NCBI GenBank assembly: GCA_008360975.2
Contig: CM039182.1
Location: 103,323,443 to 103,387,442, forward strand
Direction of reading: 5' to 3'
From: Lichenostomus cassidix
Taxonomy: Eukaryota > Chordata > Aves > Passeriformes > Meliphagidae
Length of the DNA stretch: 64,000 nt
Under the pieces are notes generated by a model. It was not told the origin of the DNA, ran no database searches, and saw only the letters and a program-made list of their open reading frames with translations. The translations under genes and the position numbers were made by a program. The stretch's first letter is position 1. Each line of letters opens with the position of its first letter. This document shows, in pieces, positions 11,386 through 23,885 of this stretch.

Positions 11386-14300
11386 TTGCATTTCACCTGA
11401 GACTCATTTTTGCCAGTTTCTCTTGAGCAGTGATAGGGATTCCAAGCACAGCATTAAGCAAATTGCATAAATACACTACAAGATTTTTTCACAAATATTT
11501 TGCATTCATTTCCCTCCCAGTTTTGGGCATGATTTTAATATCAAATGTTAAAATATTCAAAAGAAAGGATTCAGTTAGAAGATTTGTCGTTTTGTTGGCT
11601 GGGGTACCTAAAAATACAACTGGATCAATGATTAACACATCATGAATAGCGCAAATTCCAAACAAATACTGTAAAATAAATCCAAGACCACAATTAATCA
11701 AAAAGTAAACTCAACAATAATTTTTAGAGCTAAAGATAAGTTAGTTCACTACCAAAAGATAAAATAAGGGAAATAGTCCCACTACTTCTCCAAATCGATT
11801 CATTAGTTCTCAGCTGTACCCATAAAAACTGAAGAAAAGAAAAAAGACTGATGTACAGATGTACATTGTCTTCTCTTCTTTTCTAAAGAATTCCCCAGCA
11901 TAAGTCCATACATGAAGATTATAAATTAACCCACAGAGGGAGAGATAAGGTCCAAAAGTAATATTCTTTCTGTATTTGGAGGTTATCAGCAAGATAAATG
12001 GCCACCTTCTTGTTGCATATAATCTGGACAATTAATTCCCCGTGGTGGTACATTAATCCAAATTACTGTTGGTTAGATGTGCTGTCATCCATAAATGCTT
12101 TTCTGTATGGAGACTACGGATATTATGATGATCCCAACTCAGAAACAGGATGCCTACTTGGGATTACTTAGGAAGTCTTTCCATTGAGATGTCATTCTTT
12201 CATCCTCCACTTCAGCTGTTCTCCAAAACACATGACAGAGACTAACAGCAATCACTCTGGCCTTTGTCAGGAGATCTGCATAGTAGGAATAAGCTCAGAA
12301 AAAGTCTGCTGAACTTGTTTCATAATGCATGTGGCCAGCTATAAACTTGCACCTTCCTTGACATAGAGGATGGACAGAATTATGTTCCAAGATATTCTGT
12401 GGAAAAACACCAGCCAAGACTGCTCTGACAGCACTGGAGTGACAAGCTTGCAAGGCAATGTCATATTTGTGCACAGGTGAAACTGCAGTTGGCTAAAATA
12501 TGTATTTGCAAAACATTATTTATGGTTTGCATTTATCTTTTATTCCTTTTCCCTTAATTGAGGTATAGATATGGGTGGTTAAGGGTGGCAAAATTTGCCA
12601 TCAAAGATATTGTCTGTGGCATTTTGCCTGAGTTTTTGCAGAAGCCCTGCTCTGTATTTGATAATTCACAGGAATTATTTCTACTAATATATCTCTAGCA
12701 AATACTAATTAAGGTGTTGCTTGTTTGTTTTGGTTCTGCAATGCCAACTTTGTGACCTTAGTTTTATTCTGAAGTCAGCTCAAACTACTCAGCCTTTGAT
12801 CCAAATGCATAGTGACTTTTTATGGACTCTTTTCACTGTGTGAATGTTGGAGCCACAGATAGTTCAGGAGCTGTAGCAAAGTGCTGTCAACTGTACAAAA
12901 GCGGAACATTCCAGAATTTAATGTCTTTTCTGAGAATATTTGAATGTGAAGATGACACTGTTCTACCTTTGAAAACTGCTTCTTTGCTTTGTGAAAGCTT
13001 GAAATTACTTCCACCTTCAGCAACATGTAAAATGAGTGTTTTTCCATTTTTTGATGCAGCAGTAACTTTGCACAGCTCTGGACATGGATGCATTTGTAAG
13101 GCAGGGTGGGATGAGGTGGCTGTTAAACTGGATGCATTTGTGGCTGAGGATTTGGAGGACATTTTATGAAGAAACACATATAGGGTGCCTTCCATAGTGA
13201 GAAAAGCCACAAACGCTGGCCTCATATTTAATATAAAAGACAATCTGCCTTTCCTATCACATGCTGTCAGAAATGCTGAGACAATCTATGGGGATGAAGA
13301 GCTTGACAAGCCATGACTGGTTGTCAGTGGAAGGTGTTTGCCTGTTGAGTTTCAAAGAGTTCTTTTACCTCAGAGTCTGGGTCACAGGTTTTTTCTGGGA
13401 AGCCTACACTGAAGCAGTGAGCAAATATGCCCTTTTCATCTTTGCCTCATGGGACCCACCTACAGATACCAGCAGTTTGTTTTTTTTTTAATTTATTTTT
13501 TGCCACACTTCTCTATAATGCTGTAGTTCATTTCAGATCTCACTGAAAAACACAGTGGCTTGTGTGAAGTGGCCATAGAAGGTGTTTTACTCACTTGTCT
13601 TCCAGATTCCTCTGCTCCAGGTTCTTTTGAACTGGACTTCTGTGGGAAGAACCAGCTCCAGAACTGACTTTCTGCACATCCTTTTAAGAGACAGAATCCT
13701 AATTAATAAAAAAGACCCAAACAAAACCAAATCAGCAACCTGACTAATTAAATATGAAGATTCTTCAAAATTGTTTTCTTAGGATTTTGGTCTGACACAC
13801 ATCTCTTAAGAGAAGTGAACTTGACCATGAAGTATTTAGGTAATTGCAAACACAAGATGTGACTTTAGTCCAGGCTTTTGAAAATTAGCACTTGGAAAGA
13901 ATGAACTACTTAAGCTTTTGAGCAAAATAATTTTTCAAGAAAGAGCTGGTTTTGATTTTTTTTTTTTTGTAAATTTTAGATTGCAAACTTGATAGATAAA
14001 ATACTTTAACAAAAAAGTGTACTTTTTCCTTTTTGCAGAGTTGCATAAAGGACTATTTCTACCATCTAGCCTACTGAATGAAATGTCACTGTTGTATCAG
14101 ATAACAGATAATGAGATGCACTTTTGAAAGCAGGCATTAAGGAAGGAGAGAGAGGAAAGATGAAAGAGAAAGACAGTGGATAAGCAAAAAATAAAGTAAG
14201 AAATGCAAAGTGGTAATCTGGGCAGGAAATGTGGCAGACAAAAAAAAAAGGATGATGGTAGAGAGAAATTAACTAAGAAATTAAAAGATACAGGCTTGCA

Positions 14301-14524
14301 ACAGAGATGTAAGTGTAGCATGCCCAGGAAGTGAAAAAGAAGTGTAAAGCAGACTACATCTAATTAAGCGTTTCTCCACATGTTGCAATCAAGCCTCCTA
14401 ACTGTAGGTATGCTGAAGAAGAGAAGTATTAAGATATTAAGATCCTTGGTCATTCATTGTAAAGGTGGGGTCTTTGTTCCCTATAATGCATTTTTTTATA
14501 TATATATTTATTTATTGTTTAGTA
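11386..14524. other. Noncoding DNA with unrecognised open frames
   Basis: No gene is recognised. Frames of 115 codons (plus, 12,822-13,169) and 118 codons (minus, 12,887-13,243) overlap each other and resemble no family I know. Neither has splice sites that would make it a convincing exon. T-rich runs occur near 13,481 and 13,956-13,968. Confidence 0.5.
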
Positions 14525-14826
14525 TTCTGAAAGGAGAAGGACAGGAGGCAATGGGCAGAAACTGATGCACAGGAAGTTCCACCTAAATATGGGGAATAAA
14601 ATCTTTACTGCGTGGGTGACCATGCACTGTAACAGATTGCTCAGAGAGGGTGTGGAGTCTTCCTTACTGGAGATACTCAAGAACTGTCTGGTTCTCTTTC
14701 CTGGCACTCTCGTGGCACTCTCCTGTGCCACGTGCTCTGGGATGATCCTTTTAGAGCAGAGATTGGACCAGGTGACTGCCTGTGATCCCTTCCAACCTGA
14801 CCCATTCTGTGATTCTGATTCTGGGT
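14525..14826 (+). mobile_element. CR1 LINE 3' end, sense
   Basis: This is the 3' part of a chicken-repeat-1 non-LTR retrotransposon. It carries the end of the ORF2 region (GGCAATGGGCAGAAACTGAT, near 14,549) and the TTGCTCAGAGAGG block near 14,637. The usual 3' UTR follows, with CCCTTCCAACC near 14,788 and the octamer-like tail TGTGATTCTGATTCTG. It is 5' truncated, as most CR1 copies are. It is moderately diverged, so the insertion is not recent. The plus-strand frame of 87 codons here is CR1-derived, not a gene. Confidence 0.9.
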
Positions 14827-14862
14827 AGGAGGAGAAGGAGAAGGGGAAGGGGGGAAAAGGGA
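14827..14862 (+). repeat. Pure purine tract after CR1
   Basis: Thirty-six consecutive purines in GGAGAA and GGGGAA-like units abut the CR1 tail. It is probably a degenerate simple repeat that grew at the insertion boundary. It holds several G runs and could form triplex or quadruplex structures. Confidence 0.75.
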
Positions 14863-16826
14863 TATTACACAACCCAGTAATGTTTCACAGGCTTTTCTCT
14901 CAGGACTGTGTTTTCCTTCTTTTCTAATAGTGTATATATATGTTGGCACTCTGCAGAAAAGTTGAAAACATTAGCTGTTACTCAACCAGCTGCCTTACTC
15001 TTACTCTGCTCTTCTGCATTGCTGTTAAACATATGTGTTTCAGGGTTACTGGTTGTATTTATTTCACAAATAGTTCAGTTCCACTATATTGCCCAAATAT
15101 CTGTAATTTAATCCTTGTCTGACAACTATTCAAACAAAAAGAAGAGAGGGAAATCCTGAGGTGATTCAAATATCGACTTAGAGCAATCATCATTTTGCAT
15201 GCAGTCAATACTGACCTTTTCCATTTGGAGAACTTGAAGGGGAAAATAACAGTTGTTTTTTCCAGTATAGCTTAACTATTAAAGTAATATACACAGAGTG
15301 CTCTCATGTACTTGGGGAGTTTTAGTGAGAAATAGGGGACTAGTAAGAATTTTTCACCTGCACACCATCTAGAAACCGTAAGATACTAAATTTCATGTCC
15401 ACGCATTTTTCATGCCCAACTGCTTAATTCTTTTTGTGTAGAATGACACTTGATGTTCAGAAACATTTTCTGTGGTGATTATAAATCATCCCACCCTCAA
15501 ACCCTGTGTTAGACTGGCTATTATCCTGTCTCATAACAGCAAGCTTTGCACTGGGAATGATGGCACCTGAAAATACATGTAATGGGAAACTTTTGTGTCC
15601 CAAAGAGCTTTTCAGACATAGGCTGCTGAGTCCCTAAGTGATTTTCATGTCCCTTATTTGCTTCCTCCCCCTCAGGCATGCTTAAACACCAAAGTATAAG
15701 GACAGCTGTTGCAACCAGCAGTTATCACAAGATAGATTCTGGCTAGTTAAAGAGCTTTCTCCCATCAGGAAGATTTTGTTGGCTACCCTCCATTCATGAG
15801 AACTTTAAATTTCCTGACCTGTGATAAGTCATCCTATCAGGTAGGAGAGGGCATGCTGAAGTAATGAAAATATTATAATACATGTCACGCTGCTCTCCAG
15901 ATTAATTATCTGAAATCTGCCCTTCATGATCACTGGGAAAAAAATGTTAAAAATATTTTGGCTGTGTTGGTCTACATTTATGCCTGGTATGATTTTACTG
16001 GTATCAGGGAAAAAAGACTTATTTCCAGGTTAAATCCTTCTGTGAAGTTTCATGAAGGAAAGGTCTAGCTGCAGAGAACTACTGTTGTTTGTAATTAAAC
16101 CGTCACCAGTGAAACGTTAATGAAGAAAAGACTGGGCTGAGCACTATAGAAACGGGGTGTCAGTACTAGTGGAAAGAGAATATTTTTATGGGAGAGATCA
16201 TAATTTACAGAAATGTCAGCATAAGTTTCTTCTTGGAGGAGGAGCTTTACATGTTGGAGGTAAGGACTATGGCAGCAGACTGCCCCAGTGAGTGACTGAT
16301 CTGAAACTGAAAGTTCTAGCTTTTATTTTTTACCTCACATTTTTTGGTAGATCTCAGAATCAGGGTACTGAATTGGACTATTCAGATAATTTTAAATATT
16401 AATTTTGCAATTTTATATTTTCTTTTTAAAATATTTTTGATTGCATGTATTCTATTTGTAATTTTAAATTTTACATTTAAGAGACACTTTGGCTCATGAC
16501 ATCTCACTCTCAGCAGCTCTGTAAGTAAAAGTGCAGTCTGCTCACCTTTAATGCATTAAAGAGAGTACACTAAAAGCATTACCATATAACAACAAGTTAA
16601 AAATAAGCATCTTCAAAATTTTTTGTTGAAGCTACATCTGTTGTTTTCATTGTGAATCTGCAGGCAGCATCACCTTGAATATATTTACTTAATTATAATG
16701 CAGTCAGTGGAGTGTCAGGATCATCTGCTGGGCTACATCTAAGGCAGAGCAAATGCTGATTATATATCTGAGGTGCACCACAGAGTGGAAATGGCTGTTT
16801 TTATTCCTGGGCAAAGACAGAGAGAA
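14863..16826. other. Anonymous noncoding DNA
   Basis: AT-rich with very AT-rich patches near 16,380-16,480. No exon, RNA gene or recognisable repeat was found. Confidence 0.6.
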
Positions 16827-16885
16827 GGAAAGGGAAAGGGAAAGGGAAAGGGAAAGGGAAAGGGAAAGGGAAAGGGAAAGGGAAA
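16827..16885 (+). repeat. (GGGAAA)n hexanucleotide microsatellite
   Basis: Nine GGG runs separated by AAA give a near-perfect 59-bp array. The plus strand fits the G-quadruplex pattern (four or more G3 runs with three-base loops), and the tract is all purine. Lys-Gly and Leu-Ser repeat frames across it are artefacts. Confidence 0.97.
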
Positions 16886-18739
16886 AACCCAAAGCTGGCT
16901 AGAACTAGGGTGCTTCAGGGAGTTAAAGAAGGAATGTGTTGCTCAGAGAGAAAATTACAAAGCTAGATCAGTGTGTACAGTACAGGTAAAAAGAAGCAAT
17001 GCTGTCTGAGTCGATTGATAGTATCTGAAAAACTACAGCTTTTGAAGACAGAAATCAGATAGGCCTGGACCTTCTGTTAGATGGAATAATAGGACAGATA
17101 AACCAGCCAGCCTCTGGCCTTTAGCATTCTAGTACTCTTATGTTGCTTGGGTGAAAGATGCTGATAATAACTGCACCTCTGAGCTAGGGCTGAGATTTCC
17201 AAAGGATGAATAAAGGCTAATTCACTCCTTTGCAGCAAAGACATGGACTTACCCTGTCATATCCTGTGTTAAAGGGACATTGCCTCCTCTTGTGATGCTC
17301 AGACACAATATCCTCAGCAGGTCCCAACAGACTCACCCAAGAGATATGATTCAGTTCTAAGTGCTACTTGCACAGTGTGAAAACATTCTCTATGCTTTTT
17401 TTTCACTAAAAGTTACATTGAAAAAGTGCGCCTTCTCAAAACTGGTCCTCGTGACTACTGCAAGAATAACAGGCCAGCAATACAATTTTCTGTGTCTGTT
17501 TTCTGCAATACCTAATTTAAAGTACTAGAATTGGCCTAAGGTAGGGGGCAGAGAGACTGCAGATGACCGCACAGAGTGTTAACACAGTCTGTGTGCAGAC
17601 CTGAGCACAGTTTTTTAACTGCTAATGATACAGCTGTCACTGAAGAAATCAACATCTATGAAAAAGATAGTTTTTTGAGAAGAGCACCAAAATCAAATCA
17701 AAGCTCAAGTAGGAACACCTGATCATGGACATTACACACTGATATAGAAGCAATCAAGGGAAGCTGCTTACGTGACAAAGGAGAACAGTCTGTATTAGGG
17801 TAGAATATTTCATTATTCATCACCAATGAAAAAATCCATTTCTCTCAAGACACAAAGGAATAATAATACTACCAACAGTGTTGGTTCTTCATCTTTTATT
17901 TCCTAGCTATGTTTCAAAGCAGTATTGCTTTGTATAAGCTAAAAAATAAATTCAAAACTTGCCAAGAAGTTTTAGCAAGCAGAAGACAGGAGGAAAAAAC
18001 CAAGCTAGACTCAGTCATAATCCCCACTAAGAACACACTTTACAAGAACAAAAGGGCATACAAGTAAACTATTCTTAATTATTTGTTTATGTATCAAAGT
18101 AAGAATCCAGGTGATTAGCAAGAAGATTTAGAAATGCAAAGTGAGAAAAGATAAAAGAGAAATTGTTGTCGACAGAAGCTTGCTGGGAAGTTATACAATG
18201 AGAAATCAAAATGTCCATAATTTGTTCCAAAAGAAGAATGGTAGAAATTTGGATGGATCTTTTTTTCCTTTTCAGAGATACTGTTTTCTATTACAGAATC
18301 CTGGATGGTTTAGGACCATAAATCCTCCAAAATTTTGAGGATTGACATTATAATCACTGAAACAATGCAGAATTAAAGTACTTTTGTTCTTGACTTTCTG
18401 ACCCGTCAAGAGACATAAGTGATCATGTGTAATGTGTAGGAAAAAAAATCTCTGTTTCATGGGCTGCAACCTACAGGGCATCTGTTGATTACAAACAACC
18501 CTTAAACAGTAATTTTTGAATACAGCATGTTCTGTAGGCTGTATGAGGTAACTAAATTTTAGCTACAAATTGGCAGACATTCTTTCTTGTAGGAAAAGAA
18601 TTAATCATTCACCTAAAAATTAGCAGGTGACTAAGTGCCAGAGATGATGATCATGTGGTTCTATTTATTTTATCCAAATAAATTTTGATGGATCCTTCAC
18701 TTAAAAAGGAGTCAGTAAAAAATATGGTTAGTCACCGGC
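16886..18739. other. Anonymous noncoding DNA
   Basis: No gene or clear element recognised. Reading frames are short and without signatures. Confidence 0.6.
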
Positions 18740-19775
18740 TGGCAAAACAATTGTGTTCCAAAGGTCCCATGAGAAGTGGCCAATGTCATTGCAAGGCTGC
18801 TTTGCATCACCTGTGAAAGGTCGCAGCAACTGGGGAATCTCCCTGATGAGGAAGGAAAATGTCATGCACCTCTTCAGGAAGAAAGGCGCAAAAGACTTGG
18901 GAATTACAGACTGGTCAACCTAATCTCAGTTTCTGGGAAGTATATAGAGCAAATCCCCCTGGAAATCACACACAGGCTTATGAAGAAGACTGGGAACAAG
19001 TGAGTGATTTGGAATAGCCAACATTGATTTACCTTGGGAATAAAAATGCAGTCTTCCACTAGTGGTGGAATAAACTCATGCAACAGGACAGGGGTGGAGC
19101 AGAATGGTTGGAAAGCCTCAGAGTCCTTATACTCTATAGTATGGTCTGGATATGAATCAGGAGCATGGCTTTGCTGTGACAAAGGTGACCAGACCTCAAT
19201 GTGAATTCTGGGATTGCAGGCAGCAGGTGGACACAAAAGGCCACTCTCCTCTGTTCAGTAGCCTGAAGTACTGAAGTACTCTACCCATATTTGGGTACTC
19301 TGGCAGGAAAGATTCTTGTATATTAAAGCAAGTAGAATGGAGAGACACCAAGATGCACCAAGGGGACCAGAGAATGACACACATGAGGAAAGGCAGACAG
19401 AAACGGGTTTGTGCAATCTGAAATGAAAATACCTAAGGAACTTGAACTGTCTTGATCTGCCTTCATCTGCCTAATGTTGGAACTTAAAGAAAATGATTCA
19501 AAGGAAAAGAGGCAGCAGATGCAACTGTGAGGTAGAAACTGTCAATTAGTTGTTGAAAAGAATGTCACAATAAAGGTAGTCAAACACTGCAACAAGTTGC
19601 TCAGAGAGGTTAGGTAAAGTCTACCTTGAGCTATTTAAAATTTAATTATACAAGGGTCTAATTTAACTCTGAAGTTGAATCTTACTTTAAAATTATCTCA
19701 GTTTTGGGTGGGGAGTTGAGCTGGGTGATCTCCAGAAGTCAGTTACAAAGTAGTGATTATACGATTATATTTCTT
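18740..19775 (+). mobile_element. CR1 LINE with reverse transcriptase remnant, sense
   Basis: The translated stretch near 18,896-18,970 (NYRLVNLISVSGKYIEQI) matches the start of the CR1 reverse transcriptase as I know it (NYRPVSLTSV, then GK and EQIL). Later CR1 blocks follow in order: CAAAGGTGACCAGACC near 19,181, GGACCAGAGAATGA near 19,362, GAGGCAGCAGATGC near 19,510, GTTGCTCAGAGAGG near 19,596, and a 3' UTR piece GCTGGGTGATCTCC near 19,720. About 850 bp separate the reverse transcriptase start from the 3' end, roughly half the usual distance, so internal deletions are likely. It is a dead, 5'-truncated copy. The 3' tail is degenerate. Confidence 0.8.
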
Positions 19776-21619
19776 TGCAGTTATTCAACTTGTGGCGCAG
19801 TCAGTAACAGGATAAATTTTCAGTTTTAGTAGAAAATTACTTTATTCAGTCAGCATCTAAAATGTTGAGAGTTCCTAGGGAAAAAAAAAAGACATTCTGT
19901 GCCCTGAGTAGAGCTAAAAAACTAATAGTCTGACTACTTTAACAGTCAAGAAGTCCTTAGAAAGAGGAGTTGGGAGAGGTGTGAACATGAACTGACACCT
20001 GAAGAGGCTGGGCTATGAGAGGGAACATAAATCCCCATATCCAAATTGTCCTCCAGGATAGCAGACCTGAGACCTTTGAACCAGAAATTTATCCCCAGCC
20101 TCAGAGAACAGGACTGACATCTTGACACCTGACTGATTCAGAGACTGAGAACCCTGTTGGAACTGGTGTGAGCATGGGTTGTTATAAGTGATTTTATCTC
20201 TGCACAGAATTGTCTCTGAAGGCATTGTAACTTTATATTTAGAAGGTATGTGTGAGTATCACCATTTTCCTAAGGTGACAACTCAAGAATGGCTAGAAAG
20301 GGGTGGATGAAGTATTCCAATGTATCAGGCACTCACAAACAGTGGCCCATAGGCAGTGCATGTGGGACGGCAGTCCCATCCCCTTCTGGATTTTTATGGT
20401 GCTCCTCCTCCAGGTCTCTGCTCTGCAGTCTTTTCTGCTTGACAAGCACAATGCACCTCTTCTCTTTTCTTGGCAAAATAATCCTGGGATCTCTTTTCAG
20501 TGTATTGGGGCAAGGCTAAGCCACAATCTGTTGTTATGGTTTGAGCTGTTAAGGTTATCATTAGGAAGAGCCCTCTAGGGGGATGTGGGTACAGAGTGTT
20601 ATGGTGTATGTGCCTCTGATCCATGTTCTCTCTGCAGCAGGAGTTCTGCACGTGAAGGGCTCCAGCTGCTGCTGCTTTTCCAGATAATTTCATGCAGGTT
20701 ACACTTCACATCTTTTTATCCATACCAAGGCCACAGAGAAGTCTTCAGACCTCTTGCTCCTCATCTTCCTGAAGTCAGCTGTTTACAGCCACAGCAGAAG
20801 CAAGCTTTTCAAATGAGCCTTTTAAAAGATTGTTTTGTACATTGACCTCTGAGGGTAAAGTACTGAGTGGAGTCTACCAGCGCTGTGCATACCTTCAAAG
20901 AAATTAAACATCTGAGAATTTGCTCTTCTTCATGTTCATTTTGGTTTTTAAAATACAAATTTTTAGCTTTTGTTCCTTTTGATCATCTTTTTTTTTTTTC
21001 TTCATTTTTTGGAACAAGTTTATGCAAACTTACACCCTATCCTGGGAGAAGCCTGCATTTTGTTTAAAGTTTTCCTCCAAAATATGTCTCTTTTTGCCCA
21101 TCCTTTCTGAAGGGTCAGATAGGCACAGGGATCAAAACCAGAATACTAGGGAAGGCTATGAGAAAAAGAAATAAATGTACAGTTGTACCTTCCCAAGAAA
21201 AACTTCACACTGTGGGTTTAGGGCTCCCTTAGGTGAAGATTATGTGTTTCTGTCTATTTCTGCCTTGCCCTGGTGTTAAAAATGATTATCAAACAGTGAA
21301 ACCTTTCATTTCTACTGAGGGGATATATCCTTAAAACCTGGGAATCTGAACATTCTAGCAATGTCCATGAGCCCAAAATACAATAAAATGCTGCACTAAG
21401 CTGTGTTACGCTCTTTAAAATTTGTGCACCAGGGTAATTTATGGAAAGATGTGCTTAACATTGCCCAACGTTAAGCAAAAGCAAATGAGGCTGTACAGGA
21501 TAGAGAGTAAAGAGCCTGACACCCTTGTTTCTCTGAGAGATTTTGTTGTGAACAACCCATCTAACAAGGGAAACAAAAGCCAAATAAGTGCCAGCAAATA
21601 ATTGTTAAGATTTTAAACA
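19776..21619. other. Anonymous noncoding DNA
   Basis: Moderate GC at 20,290-20,680, where overlapping frames occur on both strands without any domain. T-rich near 20,990. Nothing else identified. Confidence 0.55.
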
Positions 21620-21690
21620 TCATTGAATAGACAATATATGGAGTTTGAATAGACCCATAAGGATTATTGAGTCCAAAAAGGCTTTTTGTC
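21620..21690 (-). mobile_element. Short CR1 3'-end fragment, antisense
   Basis: TCATTGAATAGACAATATAT near 21,622, followed by ACCCATAAGGATTATTGAGT near 21,653, reads as the reverse complement of the CR1 3' terminus (tail octamers, then the short conserved block). It is short and diverged. The sequence beyond about 21,690 may continue the element but is not recognisable. Confidence 0.5.
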
Positions 21691-23510
21691 ATGACTTTTA
21701 CAGTAGAAACTGAGTAATTTGATGGTTCAGAGCTTCTCATCTTCCACCTTGCAAGAAAAGCCCCCTTCAGTCTGATTTCTCAAATCCCCTGCTTTCCATG
21801 ATGTTGAGTTGCTCACTCCTTCATTTTACCACACTTCAGTTTGAAGGATGGTGCATCAAAAAAAGAGAATTGCAAGGAAAATTGCACAGGCAAAGCTTTA
21901 AGGATTCTTCAGAGCTTGCAACATCTTTTACAACTATTAATAAAACTTCAAAATAGAAAAAAACAACCACAATAGGCTTGTGCAGAATTACTCTTTTGAT
22001 GATATTAAGATAATACTGGAGCCAGTGTGCTATCTGTGTAGGTTAATTTAGCAACATTTTTCACATGGAATCCAAGCTACACAGCTTGAATTGACTAGGA
22101 GAGACTTTCTGTCACTGCTTTTCCCTTTGTGTTATTCTCAGTGACCAGTATTATCTTATTCCTTAAGCTTGGAAATTATAATGAGCAGGATAATGTGTGG
22201 GGAAGTATTCTCATTCATTGAATTAGGTTTTTTAGCTGCAGGGACCCCATTATCACCGACAAGAAGAGTGAAGATAAACCACTGTTGATTCGAGAATACG
22301 CTGGTCTCAGTGTTTTTCAAGTATATCATGCAGTCATATAAGAGGTTTCTATTATCCCACAGAGTGCCAAACGGGGATTAAATCCTGACACTGGAAATCC
22401 TCAGGGAAATGGCTTCCACTGCAAAATAATGAGTCTACTCATGACTGAATGTCTTCTGTCTCGACAGGGAAAAAGGCATAGGACAAATGGACTTCAGTAC
22501 ACCATTTAGAGTCAAGTGATTGCTACCTTCCCAGCGTCAACCTGAACATATCAAGTGTGATATTAAAGAGACCAAGTTAGTGATCTAATAAACCTTGCCA
22601 TATCAGAAGATGCTTTAGGAGCATGGGCTCGTGTAGGCAGCCCATGGCTGGTTTGATGCTCTTGGTTCACTGACATAAGCAGTGGAAGTCCTGAGTCCAG
22701 CTATTTTAAGATGTTTGGTTCATCCTGCACACACAGGTTGGCTCATTCCTGTTGCTGTTCCTGCAGAGAAGGCATGAGAGAGCCCTGCAAAGGGCTGGGA
22801 CTGCTGCACCCAGGAGGATGAGGTAATAGGATTGTAATTTTTATGACTGGTTTTAAAGGATTTACTGTACCATTTACCACATGCAGTGGTTCATACTAAA
22901 TACTACCCAGCAGATCATTTCCAGTTTTAAGTAACTTCTAATCCCACAATATGAATATGGTGTATAATACAATTCTCTAAATTCCCATTTTGGAAGTAGC
23001 CAAGTTCATCAAAGGTTCAGTAGGGCCAGTTGTGCTCAAATGCTTTCCTCCCTTCATGCTTTGCCCTATAGACCACAGGAGGTAGTTCAGTGCAAGTGCA
23101 AATGAACCACATGGCAGCAGGTTAAGTGCAGGCAACCCACCCCTTGCTTTCAAGCACCAGGAGACCTGGGACACCAGCAGACACTGGAGGAAGTATGAGA
23201 AAAAGGTGCCATGGGATATTTACCCCCCTCTCCAGCCAAGCTGTCCCTCTAATAACAATTAATGTGGACACTAGATACAGATTCAGTAATTTCTCTTCCT
23301 TTTTCCTGTTCCCAAATATAGAATCAGTGCCTATCTTTTGCCAAAAAATCAATCCCAGTGTATTGCCTGAAACTATCCTTGTCTCATGAGCCAGAGCCCT
23401 TGCAAGATAAATGTTCTTCACCATAAGTTTTGAGAAGGAAAATGTCAGGACAATGAACTCGAAATCTATGGCAGTGACAGGTGCAGCTAAAGTATTGGCA
23501 TATATTTGGA
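21691..23510. other. Noncoding DNA with one exon-like segment
   Basis: Mostly featureless. At 22,233-22,320 a T6AG acceptor-like site, a CpG-retaining open segment and a GTATAT donor-like site line up. This is discussed as a finding. Confidence 0.5.
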
Positions 23511-23885
23511 AGAATTATAGAATATCCTGAGTTGGAAGGGACCCACAAGGATCATCAAAATACATCTCCTGGCTCTGCACAGAAAGATCCCCAGGAATCA
23601 CACCATGTTCCTGAGAGCATTCTCCAAATGCTTCTTGAGCTCTGTCAGATTTGGTGCTGTAACCACTTCCCTGGGGAGCCTGTTCCAGGGTTTGGCCACT
23701 CTCTGGGTGAAGAACCTTTTCCTAATATCCAGTCTAAACCTTCCCTGACACATCTTCATTTTGCTCTTTGAGTCCTATCACTGGGCATCAGAGAGAAGGC
23801 ATTAGTGCTTGTCCCTCTTGTGAGGATGCTGCAGATTTCGATGAGGTCTCCCCTTAGTCTCCAAAGGAAAGACTAATACTGAACT
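23511..23885 (-). mobile_element. CR1 LINE 3' end, antisense
   Basis: The element begins at its 3' terminus (AATTATAGAATATCCTGAGT, then TTGGAAGGGACCC) and reads toward ORF2 at higher coordinates. Standard antisense CR1 blocks are present: CTGGGGAGCCTGTTCCAGGG near 23,670, a GAAGAACCTTTTCCTAATAT block near 23,710, and GATGAGGTCTCCCCTTAGTC near 23,840. The similarity to known CR1 3' ends is the clearest in the window, so this is one of the younger copies. It is 5' truncated at about 23,885. The 96-codon plus frame across it is not a gene. Confidence 0.92.

Noticed and set aside
12822..13243. Overlapping 115- and 118-codon frames as a gene
   Set aside because: Both strands are open over the same bases, neither matches a known family and no exon signals support them.
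16827..16885. CRISPR-like array
   Set aside because: Six-base units without spacers; this is a microsatellite in a vertebrate genome.
16773..17009. Lys-Gly repeat protein (and Leu-Ser repeat on the other strand)
   Set aside because: Produced only by translating the (GGGAAA)n microsatellite.
18776..19003. 75-codon gene
   Set aside because: It is the decayed CR1 reverse transcriptase, not a host gene.
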